Assembly (NCBI GenBank): GCA_016169945.1
Contig: JADLSH010000039.1
Location: forward strand, 62,001-126,000
Direction: 5' to 3'
Origin: Trachythela sp. YZ-2020
Lineage: Eukaryota > Cnidaria > Anthozoa > Malacalcyonacea > Clavulariidae
Length of the DNA: 64,000 nt
A model generated the notes under the pieces. It had not been told where the DNA came from and did no database searches. It was given only the letters and a program-made list of their open reading frames with translations. Both the position numbers and the translations under genes were made by a program. Shown piece by piece: positions 21,300 through 32,293 of this stretch; positions within the stretch are counted from its first letter, which is position 1, and the number at the start of each line of letters is the position of its first letter.

Positions 21300-23592
21300 A
21301 TTTTTTTATAATAACTTTCCATGGCTCAGAGTGTCAAAGGCCTTGTTAAAGTCAAGAAATAGTGCGCCTACAAGTTTACCTTCGTCAAAAGCTGAACGTA
21401 GGTTGTCAGTGAATAGGGTAACTGCTAATTCTGTACTGCGTTTAGATCTAAAACCAAACCGGTATTTTGAGAGCATGCCATTTTCCTCTAAGTATATAAT
21501 AAGTTGTTTATGAGCCAATTTTTCAAGAACCGTGGAAACTGATGACAGCACTGATATGGACTTGTCGCCAGATTTAAAATTTGGTGTAATTTTCGCCTGT
21601 TTGAAATCAGATGGGAATTCAGCAGGCTCGAGGGACAAGTTAAATATGTGGCACAGAGGAGCAGCAATAATAGTCGCAACGTCCTTCAACATGTTTGGCG
21701 ATAGATCATCAAGACCAGAGGCTTTGTTTCTCTTCAATTTATTAAGTTCGCTGAGTACTTCATGTACAGAAACAGGTCTAAAACTGAAGTAATTCGAGGT
21801 ATTATTCGGTGCAATACTTCCACGTAACACATATCTCTAGGTAAGGGTTGAAAGGTAGTTCAAACTAACCTTTAGGTTTAGAGCAACTGAGGAGAAAAAC
21901 TTGCAGAAAGCATTTCCAATATCACTTTTATCAAATGATATAGTTCCATTAACCAGAAATCCAGTAATTGGGGTTTGCGTAGAGACCGAGGATGGGTATA
22001 GTTGTTTTAATGTTTTCCAAAATCGTTCAGCTTGGGTGACGTTCTCATTCAGTTGATTTCGGTGGAAATTGTCCTTAGCATACCTAATCAGATTATTAAC
22101 CTGATTTCATTTTTCCTTATATACCTGCCAATCTTTTTCGTATTTAGATCTTCTGAATTCACGCAATAACAAGTCACGCTTTTTCATCTCCTTTTTGACC
22201 TCAGGTGTAAGCCAGGGGTACGGTTTCCCCCTGACGTTCTTTTCAATCAAGGGCACGTGTTTATTAAAACGCCCTTGTAGCATGCGCACTTCTTTCAAAA
22301 TATTCCAAGCCTTACTGGCAGATCTAACACAATACAAGCTTGACCAGTCATAACACCGTAGGTCTTGACACAGATTGTTCACGTTATATCTTCGGTAATC
22401 ACGGCAGGTTATTTTCCTTGCCTTGAATGTTTATTTTTCGGCAGCATACAACCATATCATGATCACTCAAACCAGTTGGTACCACAACAACATTTGTTAG
22501 ATTTTCAGGGTTTGATGATGCAATAATGTCTATAAGTGACTTGGTGTGCAATATTATTCTTGTCGGGGAAGAAACTACTTGTTTTAGACCACTAGTTAGT
22601 AAAGAGTTCTTGAGTTCCTTGTCGACGTTTTTCTTAAGAAAATCACAATTTCGGTCTCCCATGAGGACTACTTCTTTGTTTTCTCCCAGCGATTTTGCAA
22701 ACATGTCATAAAAAATGCTCACAAAATTGCGTTGGAGATAGTTTGATGAATCTGGTGGTCGATATATAATTCCAATTAGGAATCCTTTAGTATTAGGAAA
22801 TACAGCTTCTAGCCACATACACTCCAAATTATCCGATTCCAAGTCAAAACGTCTCTTGGATGGGGTCCCATTTTTAATGTAGGCCCCAAAACCCCCAGCT
22901 TGGCCAACAGTCCTGAATTTACTTTCATATGTATAGCCTTCAATGAGTAATTCTCCTTCAACTGTTGAAGTGGTTTGATGCGTCTCACTTACACCCAGAA
23001 TATGCAGATTTCTATGGGATGTGAGAAGTTCACTCACCAGTTCGATTTTACTTACGATCCCTCGGATATTTTGATGAAGTAATTTAAGTCCTTTCCGTTA
23101 GGAGAGCTTTTTAAGTTCAGGAAATACATGATGTTGCTCTGAAGCGACGGTGCATGGTTCAGGAGTCGAGTAATTAGTAGAGCAAGTTACACGAATATTG
23201 TCGTTAATTGAGCCAAAGCACTGTAGGTGGAAAATATTTTGACACAAAGAGCAATATATATTGTTTTGATTCTTACGAACTATCTTTCCACAGGTAAAAC
23301 ATTTTGGTCCAGGACATGTTTCAATATCTCCACACACTAGGAGCAATAGCTGCATAGCATTTGACGGAGTAGGTCGAACTGATATTCCATAAAATTTCCG
23401 ATAGTTGTATAGAGTCGAGTGAATATAGCTTTCGTTCTGAGTGCAAATATCAGTATTTTGAAATACTTCCGATGTCATCAGACTATCAGAACTCAGAAAA
23501 GACCATTTGCAAATTGCAAATACAGATATAAACGAGAACAGTAATATAAAAGGAACAACAGGTCGCGTACGGCATTGTACTGGTGCCGCCAT
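21300..23592 (-). pseudogene. CR1-like LINE, 5' part (ORF with PHD-like finger, endonuclease, RT start)
   Basis: Minus-strand order: 23592-23098, hydrophobic N-terminus, then VCGDIETCPGPKCFTCGK ... CSLCQNIFHLQC, a PHD/zinc-ribbon-like finger; 23037-22399, apurinic-type endonuclease with LGVSETH, IGIIYRPPDSS, VVLMGDRNCDF and GLSDHDMV; 22382-22107, linker PYPWLTPEVKKEMKKRD; 21830-21306, RT fingers with NKLKRNKASGLDD, FRSKRSTELA and LFLDFNKAFDT. The element stops there, before the catalytic F/Y-A-D-D. A LINE that keeps its 5' end but lacks its 3' end is unusual. Confidence 0.85.
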
Positions 23593-23889
23593 CTTGACAC
23601 AACTTATTCGTTATAAGTTTCGTTTTAACGTAGTCTAGTCTAGTGGTAAAACAACCGTCATGGTGTCCCAGGAAATTCGTCCCGCTGTAATATCGCCCCC
23701 CTCCCGGGGGATAAATTTCCTAGGAATATCGCCCTGCTTTAGGAATTTCCCTCTCCCCTGCGATTTCTGAAGCAATATTTAATTTTGTCACCGCGACAAA
23801 ACCATTATTTTAAGAAGCGAGGATACGTCTGAATAGGAAGCATATCTATCTTTCATAATTCTGAATATAAAAAGCTTGAGGATCAATCT

Positions 23890-24110
23890 TTACTTGCTAT
23901 ATACTATATATTTACTTGACCATTTGTAATATAAGTAATACATATATCAATTTTAAACTTTTCTTGTACATATATAAAGAGCGTTTCTAATTATTTGTAA
24001 ATCAGCTGGTCTGATGATGATTCTGCAATAGGGTCGAAATATAACCATAATTGACGTCTTGCTTTATTAATCCATACCTTGGGTTTTCAAGATTTTACTG
24101 TTTCTGTTTC
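23890..24110 (+). repeat. Dispersed repeat, Penelope-type tail, copy 2
   Basis: It matches, inverted, 9965-10005 (tacatatataaagagcgttt) and 6096-6190. It contains CTGATGA (24011), a possible stem GATTCT/AGGGTC, and GAAA (24036-24039), a hammerhead-like core arrangement. It lies just upstream of exon 2. Confidence 0.5.
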
Positions 24111-24177
24111 ATTATTTATTTCTAAATACACTAAGATATAGAAATATATACATCTAGTATCTTTCTCATTGTTGTAG

Positions 24178-24552
24178 GCTACGGACAATAAAGCTTGGGC
24201 AACAGATAATTTGGCCGCCATGCAAGAAACGTGCAAAAAGAATATCTACAAAAACATTTCATTCTACAAAAACAACACGGACGGAGAGCTAACACTTGAC
24301 ACAGAATTTATAGCCTCACTATGCCCCAATGACTGTTCAGACCACGGAAACTGTTCAAACTCAACATGCACATGTGATGAGGACCATACCGCTGCAGACT
24401 GCTCCATAGCTTTGAAGGATAGTCCTTTCGTTTCTGGTATCCGTAAGTCTGGTTTGTGTGATGTAAGACGACGACCATGTAGAAATGTTGGAATTTATGG
24501 ATTTCCATTTTTGGACTCGGAAAATCTAACATGTCATGTTCATGAGTTTAAG
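24178..24552 (+). CDS. VWDE-like gene exon 2: C8-like segment and first EGF
   Basis: The acceptor is gttgtag and the donor gtgaga, phase 0 to 0, 125 codons. It continues the VWDE pattern: a helix-like stretch with NLAAMQETC, then CPNDCSDHGNC...CTCDE, an EGF-like module of the short VWDE type. After that comes a domain start with GIRKSGLCDVRRRPC and ending CHVHEFK. Several N-x-S/T sites fit an extracellular protein. The reading frame stays open about 115 nt past the donor, but the next exon joins cleanly in phase 0 and completes the known family pattern. Confidence 0.87.
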
Positions 24553-25212
24553 GTGAGATTTAGTCGAACCATTGATGCTAGAAAGATTGAACACACGACG
24601 TGTAATTTTTCTTCCATTCGGATTGATGAAGCAGATACCGTTAATTGTACTACACGATCACAATTTTAGAAATATTGTCAAACGTTGCTTGGCTTCACTC
24701 CAGGCAACTTGTGAAGTCCATTTCTGAACGAGAGGCTTTGGGTGGGTTGTTTATGCATGTGACACGAAAAGCCAATTAAAGTGTTGTTATTAACGAATCT
24801 GTTCATAAACAAAATTTGTTGAAGACTTGTGAGAATATACCGGATTAATATTGATATTTTCGTGCCCTTTTTTCATGTATTTCTTTTCTGCAACGGGCGA
24901 CCGATAGGACCACTTTGTCACACAAGATTGCTTTTCTATTTCCTTGAACGTCAGATCTTGTCCACGTTCGGATCAAAATCAAACGGCTAGATATTTCATA
25001 AATAGTCAACTTAGTGCGACCGCCTTGACAACATACCGCATGTGCATTACGTTAAAACAATTCGTTTGAACGTTCAAAGATTGTGATAAAAGTCATAACG
25101 TTTAAGAACTCATGACGTTCCAGAGCCCAGCATTCATTGAGGAAACCCTTATTGTTTTCGCTATCTTATGTAATAAATGAATTCACAAAATTCGGGTATT
25201 TACCTCTTCAAG

Positions 25213-25470
25213 GTTATTGAATCAATATGGATACCGAGTAATGCTATCTCACTTTACCCCGGACTATTAGTAGACTTCACTGAAGTTAAATGTTCACTCC
25301 CGAAGTCACCTGTCAATATCGGTGAATATGGCGAAAAAGGAGTAACAGCCGCTGGTCTAACGATTGCAGTTTCAAATGACGGAATTAATTCATCAAAGGC
25401 GGTCATGTTGTTCATTACGTTTGACTCTGTGTGCCAGATATGTAATACTACCACAGGATGTCGACTCAAG
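25213..25470 (+). CDS. VWDE-like gene exon 3
   Basis: 86 codons, phase 0 to 0, acceptor cttcaag and donor gtaaac. It encodes the VWDE segment with V-x-C-x-L-P, then a strand motif TIAVSNDGINSS and the SVCQIC...GCRLK cysteine pair. The order and spacing match the family segment just before the small C-I-x-x-x-C-F exon. No membrane segment is present. Confidence 0.85.
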
Positions 25471-25975
25471 GTAAACTGAGTAAGATAATAATAAGTTATT
25501 CTGCAATCTTATTCGACGTGCAACATTAACCTGTGCATGCAAGGATAAATATTTTGTTCATAGTCTTTTGACATTTTTTGAGAAATGATCTTCATTGCAT
25601 ATTTTGAATTTTTTGATTGGATGTACTTCGTAATGCGGTTGAAACGCATTACACTATTCATTTGGTGGTGTACATTATTAACCACTTAATAACTGAGAAT
25701 GAGGCTTTTACGGTAACATCCCAAACCGAGATCTTGTATTGAGCGAGCGAGCGATGGCAAGTTAGTAAATGTTAACAAACATTCAATAAACAGATCGTTT
25801 ATAATTCTTAAGTATTTCATTTTTCGCAATTTAGGTTTTAGCTTAATAATACTCCACACTTAATAACAAACCTATACACATGAGATGATGTCTCCATGCG
25901 ATGATGTCTCCATGCGATGATGTCATCAATTTCTTCCATACAAAGTAATAAAATGTTCTCAATTATGAATTCAAG

Positions 25976-26090
25976 ACGGATGCCTGTTTTATTTCCGATC
26001 ATTGTTTTGCCCAAAACGAAACTCATCCTACCGACTGGTGCCGTCAATGCCTGCCACATATTTCAACGACATCATGGTTGGAACGTAGAG
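25976..26090 (+). CDS. VWDE-like gene exon 4: small cysteine-rich exon
   Basis: 115 nt, phase 0 to 1, acceptor aattcaag and donor gtacgt. It reads TDACFISDHCFAQNE, then HPTDWCRQCLP and a TTSW stretch. This C-x5-C-F ... P-x-D-W-C-x-x-C-L-P motif is diagnostic for VWDE-type and related proteins. The exon is too short to stand out as an open reading frame; it was found by looking for the expected motif between exons 3 and 5. Confidence 0.85.
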
Positions 26091-26235
26091 GTACGTTGAA
26101 TTAAGTTCATCATTGACTACAAAATACTTCTGAAGTCAGTTTTGGAGAGAAAGTAGGTAGATGTCTGTTGAAAGTAGGTAGACATACTATTCAGTATAGA
26201 TAAAATTTGGTTCATTAAGCGTATCCTTTTTTAAG

Positions 26236-26729
26236 ATAATCAGCTGCCAAGGTTTGCAACTTCAGCTATTCTCTACGCTTTCCGAGGGAAAGAATTACGA
26301 GTACAGCTACGTGCAATCGATCCTGAATACCGTACTATTCGATACAGCTTTGTTCAAAGCGAAACATTTGGAGCTTCGTTGACAGAAAGAGGATTGTTCA
26401 CTTGGACTAAGAATTCCAACAAGTCAACAATATTTACATTTAAAGTCACAGACGAATGTGGAGCTTACTCTGTCCTTAATTCCTCGGTTGTTATAAAAGA
26501 ATGTCTATGTCAAAATTCAGGGGAATGTGACCCTGATTATCGCTACCTTGACGGATCAGGAAATTTCACGTGTTCATGTCCTGCTCAATATACCGGTACT
26601 CTGTGTGAGCTTGATGTCAATGAATGCAATATGTTTCAACCTTGTTTTAATGGAAGTTGTGATAATGAACAACCTGGGTTCTCTTGTTCTTGTCTTGCCG
26701 GATATACTGGTGAACTTTGTCAAAATGAG
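26236..26729 (+). CDS. VWDE-like gene exon 5: strand (Ig/cadherin-like) domain plus two EGFs
   Basis: 494 nt, phase 1 to 0, acceptor ttttttaag and donor gtaact. Residues 1-90 begin NQLPRFATSA and carry ELRVQLRAIDPEYRTIRYSF, the look of a 'putative Ig' (He_PIG-like) or cadherin-like beta domain. Then follow an EGF (ECLCQNSGEC...CSCPAQYTGTLC) and a calcium-binding-type EGF (DVNECNMFQPC...CSCLAGYTGELC). The acceptor 2 nt before the AAT codon is the one that keeps phase with exon 4. Confidence 0.87.
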
Positions 26730-27379
26730 GTAACTATTATTTGTTATGAAAAATCATAGTCTCGTCCGCAGTCAACTCCATAATAAAGAGCGAAATTACT
26801 TCATCTACATCCCCTCTCACCACTCCTGCACAAAATATTGCGCAATTCTGGCATTTGCCACCGAGTTACCGGCATAGGAGGCTGAAAAATATGCGTTTGA
26901 CGGCCCGAAACTTTGTGGGCAATGGTATATTTCTTGACCGTTTTCTTACATCAACAATATCAAAATATCCTTTTTCAAATCCAGTAAATATTACCCGGCT
27001 GGATCACCCTTAGCCAGAAAAATTATGGACAAAGTTGTTTTTTTCCAAATGACTTCGATGGCGTTTGAACATGTTCTTGTATGTGTGACTTTTTAACAGA
27101 ATACATGTACAAATTTATCTGGATATCTTCCGACACATATTAAGGTAACGAGAAACATTGAGAGGGTCGAGATATTTACGTTTAAAATTCGGTTAAAAGT
27201 ATTTTTGCGCGAAATACGGGCATGTGTTGACAGCACTACAGGTTCTAAACGCTGGGTTTCAAATATCTAGGTGCAGGTCATGGCAGCAAGCTGCGTTTTG
27301 CGCCGATTTGGAAATGCCTCTTGTGGCGAGTGTCAAATGCATTATGAAACCGAATTAAAAAACGATTAATCTTACTATT

Positions 27380-28188
27380 ATGTGCTATATTCTGATTATA
27401 GATATTCCCATTGATAAATACATGAATAATTCGTTGTGTAATAGTTTTGCAATTTTTCCCGTAACTGTTACAGAAATTATCAATGAAATTAATAACTTAA
27501 ATCCTTCTAAATCAGTTGGCCCATTTAGCATACCAGTTAAACTGTTAAAAATATTAAAATATATATTGGCTGTACCCTTGACATATCTCTTTAATGTTTC
27601 CTTCTCTACAGGTGTTGTACCTGACCAATTGAAAATTGCTCCTGTCTATTGCTCCTGTCCAGGGTTATTCCTGTCTATAAGAAAGGACCCAGAGCTCTTG
27701 TATCCAATTATCGTCCTATTTCGCTATTGTCTGTATTCAATAAACTACTAGAAAAAGTGATCTACAAGAGGCTCATGACATTTTTGGAAATGAACGATGT
27801 TTTCTTTCAGGGTCAGTTTGGTTTTCGATCCAATCATTCAACTACACATGCTATTCTTCTAACTATTGATAAAATTCAGACTGCTATAGAAAAAAAAGAA
27901 TACTCCTGCGGCTTGTTTTTAGATCTGAGGAAAGCATTTGACACTGTTAACCATTCGATTTTAATAAGGAAACTTGAATATTATGGAATAAGGGGTATTG
28001 CTAAAAGTTGGTTTACTTCCCATCTGAGTAACAGATTTCAGTTTGTAACCATACGAAATGTATCATCTGAATTAAAACACATTACATGTGGCGTTCCACA
28101 AGGGTCAGTCCTGGGTCCGCTCTTATTTCTGCTTTATATAAATGACTTTAACAATTGTGCATCAGGGCTGCAAAATTTTGTGCGTTAG
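27380..28188 (+). pseudogene. CR1-like LINE fragment (RT)
   Basis: Two frames: 27380-27650 (INNLNPSKSVGPFSIP) and 27665-28188 (RVIPVYKKGPRALVSNYRPI, QFGFRSNHSTTHA, GLFLDLRKAFDTVNH, GVPQGSVLGPLLFLLYINDF). The shift between them is caused by a small tandem duplication of ctcctgtctattg near 27640. It ends before the catalytic Asp pair. Both ends are missing. Confidence 0.85.
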
Positions 28189-28493
28189 CTATATGATTTC
28201 TTTCTTATTTTCTATTTATTTATCTTGGAACACACAACAGTGTAGTAAGAACGAAGGTTCACAATGAAAGTCATAAATCACGAAAAGAAAAAAGAAAACC
28301 TATAGCTACCGCACACGCTTTTGTAGAGGTATCATCCGACTTCGAAAAAGCTTACTTTGCAGGGATTTTATTAAAACCATGGCTTAACAAAACTTTTCGC
28401 GTGAAGTGCGTGCGTTTTTTCCCGTATGCAAAATATAGCAAAACATTACATATAATGACATTCTATATGCATCAGCTAAATACAACTGATTAA

Positions 28494-29146
28494 GCCCCGG
28501 TCAAACGAGGATGAGAGTTGTTGAGGGTTGGCAAGTGAGAGTTTGCATGAGAGTTTGTTCAACTCTCATGTACCGGTCAAACAAGAACGAGAGTTGCATG
28601 ATAGTTGCGACAAAAACAATTTAGCGCGAAAAATGGAGCCCTGAAAATATTTAAAAATTTTGCTAAACAAAGTGTTTAAATTGCCATCTTAGCTTTTCTT
28701 GTTATATACACAGTCATAACGTGTTATTTTGTTAAGCTAATTCTTATAGAAAGTGCAAAACACTAGTCTGACCATAGTTGTTTAAAATTCCTATGCAACT
28801 CTCATGACCGGTCAAACGAGCAAAACTCGTCAAACAATGGCGAAAAATGGAGCCCTGAAAATATTTAAAAATTTTGCTAAACAAAGTGTTTAAATTGCCA
28901 TCTTAGCTTTTCTTGTTATAGACACAGTCATAACGTGTTATTTTGTTAAGCTAATTCTTATAGAAAGTGCAAAACACTAGTCTGACCATAGTTGTTTAAA
29001 ATTCCTATGCAACTGACATGACCGGTCAAACGAGCAAAATTTTGATGAGAGTGCATGAGAGTCGAAGAGAGCTGGCGGTCAAACGCGAGCGAGAGTGGCA
29101 ACTCTCATTGACTCTCATCAACTCTCATCCTCGTTTGTCCGGGGCT
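28494..29146. mobile_element. Harbinger-like MITE with TTA flanks and an internal duplication
   Basis: Terminal repeats agccccggtcaaacgaggat and the inverse (agccccggacaaacgaggat), flanked by TTA at both sides (28491-28493, 29147-29149), as expected for PIF/Harbinger (TWA). The interior has gagagttg/caactctc motifs repeated in both directions and one block of about 200 bp (28622-28835) tandemly duplicated (28838-29040) almost without change. Confidence 0.75.
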
Positions 29147-29320
29147 TTACTGTACTAGAACTGGTCAAAACTGGAGCTAAATTGGTTAAAAGCACAAGCG
29201 GCAATATCAATTATTGCGAATAGCGCACGTAACGTGTCTCGTAACCTTTAAAGCAACATTTAACTTTTAGCTAATCGAAAATGAAATCGAGTAAAATGGT
29301 ATTACTGCAATAGTAAAAAT

Positions 29321-29536
29321 GTGCCACATACTATTTTATTCCGTATTTCATATTCTAAGGCTAAGCTTTCTTCAAAATGGCTAAAACGATGTGTTTCGCA
29401 GATTAAAGTTGACGTTGAATATGAATATCTGTTGTCTTTCAAGTCTGTCAAAAGACGTGACAATGCTAAATTTGATGTTGTGTTTAGAGTTCCTCATGAA
29501 AATAATTTAGCTCTGATAATTCCAAAAACTTGTTGA
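29321..29536 (+). CDS. Hypothetical ORF, 71 codons
   Basis: It reads ILFRISYSKAKLSSKWLKRC, then YEYLLSFKSVKRRDNAKF. The basic, beta-like look is reminiscent of small pieces of retroelement proteins, but I cannot assign it. It lies just before exon 6, with no link to its frame. Confidence 0.2.
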   Translation: MPHTILFRISYSKAKLSSKWLKRCVSQIKVDVEYEYLLSFKSVKRRDNAKFDVVFRVPHENNLALIIPKTC

Positions 29537-29717
29537 GCAGGGCGAAAGCCTCTTGGCATAGCTACTCCTGAATAGTTTGATGGATAATACTAAATTTAAA
29601 TGAAAGATATTTCACAATTCCTTGTTCGTCCGGATGTTTCGTGAGAGAATATTAAAAAGAAGCCAAACTTGAACAAGATAAAATTATGAATTCTCAAAAA
29701 TGTCCATTCCGTTTAAG

Positions 29718-29847
29718 ATCGACGAATGTGCATCCAACCCATGTTTCCTTGAAGTCTTTTGCACAGATATGATTGCTTCATTCAGTTGTGGTCTTTGTCC
29801 CAGTGGATATACAGGAAATGGAATAAACTGTACCAGACTGGATGGCA
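29718..29847 (+). CDS. VWDE-like gene exon 6: EGF
   Basis: 130 nt, phase 0 to 1, acceptor gtttaag and donor gtgagt. It encodes one calcium-binding-type EGF beginning IDECASNPC and ending GYTGNGINC, with six cysteines. It shifts the splice phase from 0 to 1, and all following single-EGF exons are phase 1-1, so it is the adapter at the head of the array. Confidence 0.85.
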
Positions 29848-30949
29848 GTGAGTATACTATTCGTTTTGAAATTATAAACCTAAAAATCAATCACAGCGCG
29901 TTATTTGAGATTTACAATAATGAAATAGCCCGAAAAGCAGTGACGATGCGCAATTTTGGCTACTTTATCTTTCACCCAATAATGATCAACTGTGATTCGA
30001 CATCTCTATATAGAAATTAAGAAAAGCTATTTAGGGGAATCTGTATTTTTTGTCATACTATAAGTAAGACATTGAAGTTAAAAGCGGTTGAAGAAGGTAC
30101 AATATATAAACGACATGCTCTGGAGTGGAAGCAGAGTATTTGGGCGTGAATTATTCCTTATTTAAATGAATCCAAATTATTCATTATTCGTCGGGTTTTG
30201 TGAATTAGTCATTCATTTTTGGTATTTAATATTAGTGTAAATTTTGCATAGGAAATGAGCTTTCCTGCTTTCTGGTTGGTTACGGCAGCAGTAAATCTGA
30301 CGCATTACTTACTGACAAGAGCAGTAAATAAAGCGTTCCAAAAGAATGGCCTGGGAAAGTTAATTTTGAAACTTTCTAACCATGAAAAAACTCCCAAAAG
30401 AAGAACAAAAGTTTCAGAAGCTTTTAAATATTCTGGATAAAACATTTTTTTAACAATTTAATAAAGGCTTCAAACTTTGTCTTTGTCTGTTTTGTTTTAA
30501 ATTTTCTAGCAAAACTACTTTAAGGCTGGCACAATCTGGCTGTGAATAATATTTTCAAATCATTTTACTTGTATTCGTAACTATCCAAGATTCTTTACGG
30601 TAACCTTTTAGTTTAAAATGTTTTGTTTTTGTCGTGCTTGCCGTAAAATAGGCCTACTGTGTTTTCGAAACTCGCATGACGCATGTGAGAAGTGTTTATA
30701 CTAGCTATAATATCTTCAGTTTTTCGGTTGAGTTTTACTATTTTTCTCAGTTTTTCAGTCCTGGACATGATAACCATAATCTTTAAATGTCAATTCACCG
30801 CTAAAATGTTATCTTCCATACATATAGGCATTGATTTATTCTTTGCAAAATTTGATTCTATATTTTGTTTTCCCGAGGCTAAGAATAAACAACTTGTCTT
30901 TTTTCGTCTCGGTGAATATTCATCGATAACCACTTCGCCTTCGGCGAAT

Positions 30950-32290
30950 AATTGTTAAATATTCTTCATTTCTTTCCACCACAAATCTGCTGTTTTAATT
31001 TGGTACGAAAAGACCGGCAGCAAGGTTTGCACGGCGGAGTCTCTGTGTTTATCAAGAACACAATTCTATTTACTGTTCTCGATGATTTAACTCAGTCTCC
31101 TTTAGAGGCAATGTGGATTAAACTCCGCTCGAAAAGAATCCCAAGAGGTGTAAACAGGATAATTTTAGGAACTATTTACTATCCGCCAAACTCTAGCGAT
31201 CCCGTTATGCTAGAATATCTCATGGATTGCTTATCCTCTATTAAATCACAACACTCTAATTGTGGAATTATTCTCCTCGGAGATTCCAATAAACTGAATA
31301 TTGTAAGGCTAAAAGGAGCGATAGTTTAAAAAAAATTCTCAACTTCCCAACCAGAGGATCTAATATTTTAGACCTCGTACTTACTAACATAAGTGAACTG
31401 AATGAAGATTAAATTAAACGCCCTCCTTTCTGTCTTTCTGACCACATGTCTGTCGAGTTACATCCCAAAGCAAGACCACGGCTCCCACCGTCGAAACCAA
31501 GGTGAAATCAAGAGACATGCGTCCTAGCAGACGTCTGGCTATGCGATCGTACTTTGAACTTGTCAACGTTCCAAGCCTCCTAAACAGTGCGACATTATGC
31601 GAAGTAAAGCTCGAAAAAATTATCCAGACTGGTCTAGAAAATGTTCTTCCTCTTAGATCTAAGAAAATGCATCTCAACGCACCACCATGGATGAATCCCA
31701 CTCTTATGAATCTCATAAGGAGGAGTCAGAAAGCCCTTGACAAGGGAACGAGACTGAGTTTTCACGCTTAAGGAACCGTGTCAATCGTGAACGTAAGATA
31801 TGCCAATCTAAATATTGTCAGGCTAAGATTCAGCATTTGAAAGAGTGTGAATCGTCAGGTTGGAGGAAAGAGGTCAAAAAACTAAGTGGGATGACGTCAT
31901 CATGCGAAACTCGTGACCATATAATCAAATCGCTGCAACACATAGCGGGTGATTCAAACGCTTCAAGTAAAAACATGGCTAATATCATCAATACGGCTTT
32001 TCTCGCTCCAATGAACAGTTTTCAACCAAACCACACAACGCCCTTAGTAATTACGCCCCGATTGATACCCCATTTATTGTCACCGCTGATGCTGTCTACA
32101 AAAAACTCTCATTGTTGAATTCAACCAAAGCACATGGTCCAGATGGTATCCCGACCTGGCTTTTAAAGGAGAATGCTGACTTGTTAGCCGATCCGGTTTC
32201 GGATGTTTTAAACTGCTCCTTTCGTGAAGACCGCTTACCAAAATAATGGAAGGAAGCAGATATTATCCCGGTGCCAAAGCAAAAGCCCAT
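30950..32290 (+). pseudogene. CR1-like LINE fragment (endonuclease to RT start)
   Basis: Endonuclease: QGLHGGVSVFIKNTILF, AMWIKLRSKRIPRG, LGTIYYPPNSSDPV, GIILLGDSN and, in other frames, FPTRGSNILDLVLTN and CLSDHMSVE. Linker: APPWMNPTLMNLIRR. RT start: STKAHGPDGIPTWLLKENA. Many stops and shifts. It breaks off at about 32290, directly against the Penelope-like element. Confidence 0.8.
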
Positions 32291-32293
32291 ACG

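Noticed and set aside
24553..24669. Open frame running on past exon 2
   Set aside because: A good gtgaga donor lies at 24553, and the next exon completes the family pattern exactly. The run-on sequence does not fit.
30255..30440. 61-codon plus-strand ORF (MSFPAFWLVTAAVNL...)
   Set aside because: No motif, no splice link to the neighbouring exons, and length expected by chance.
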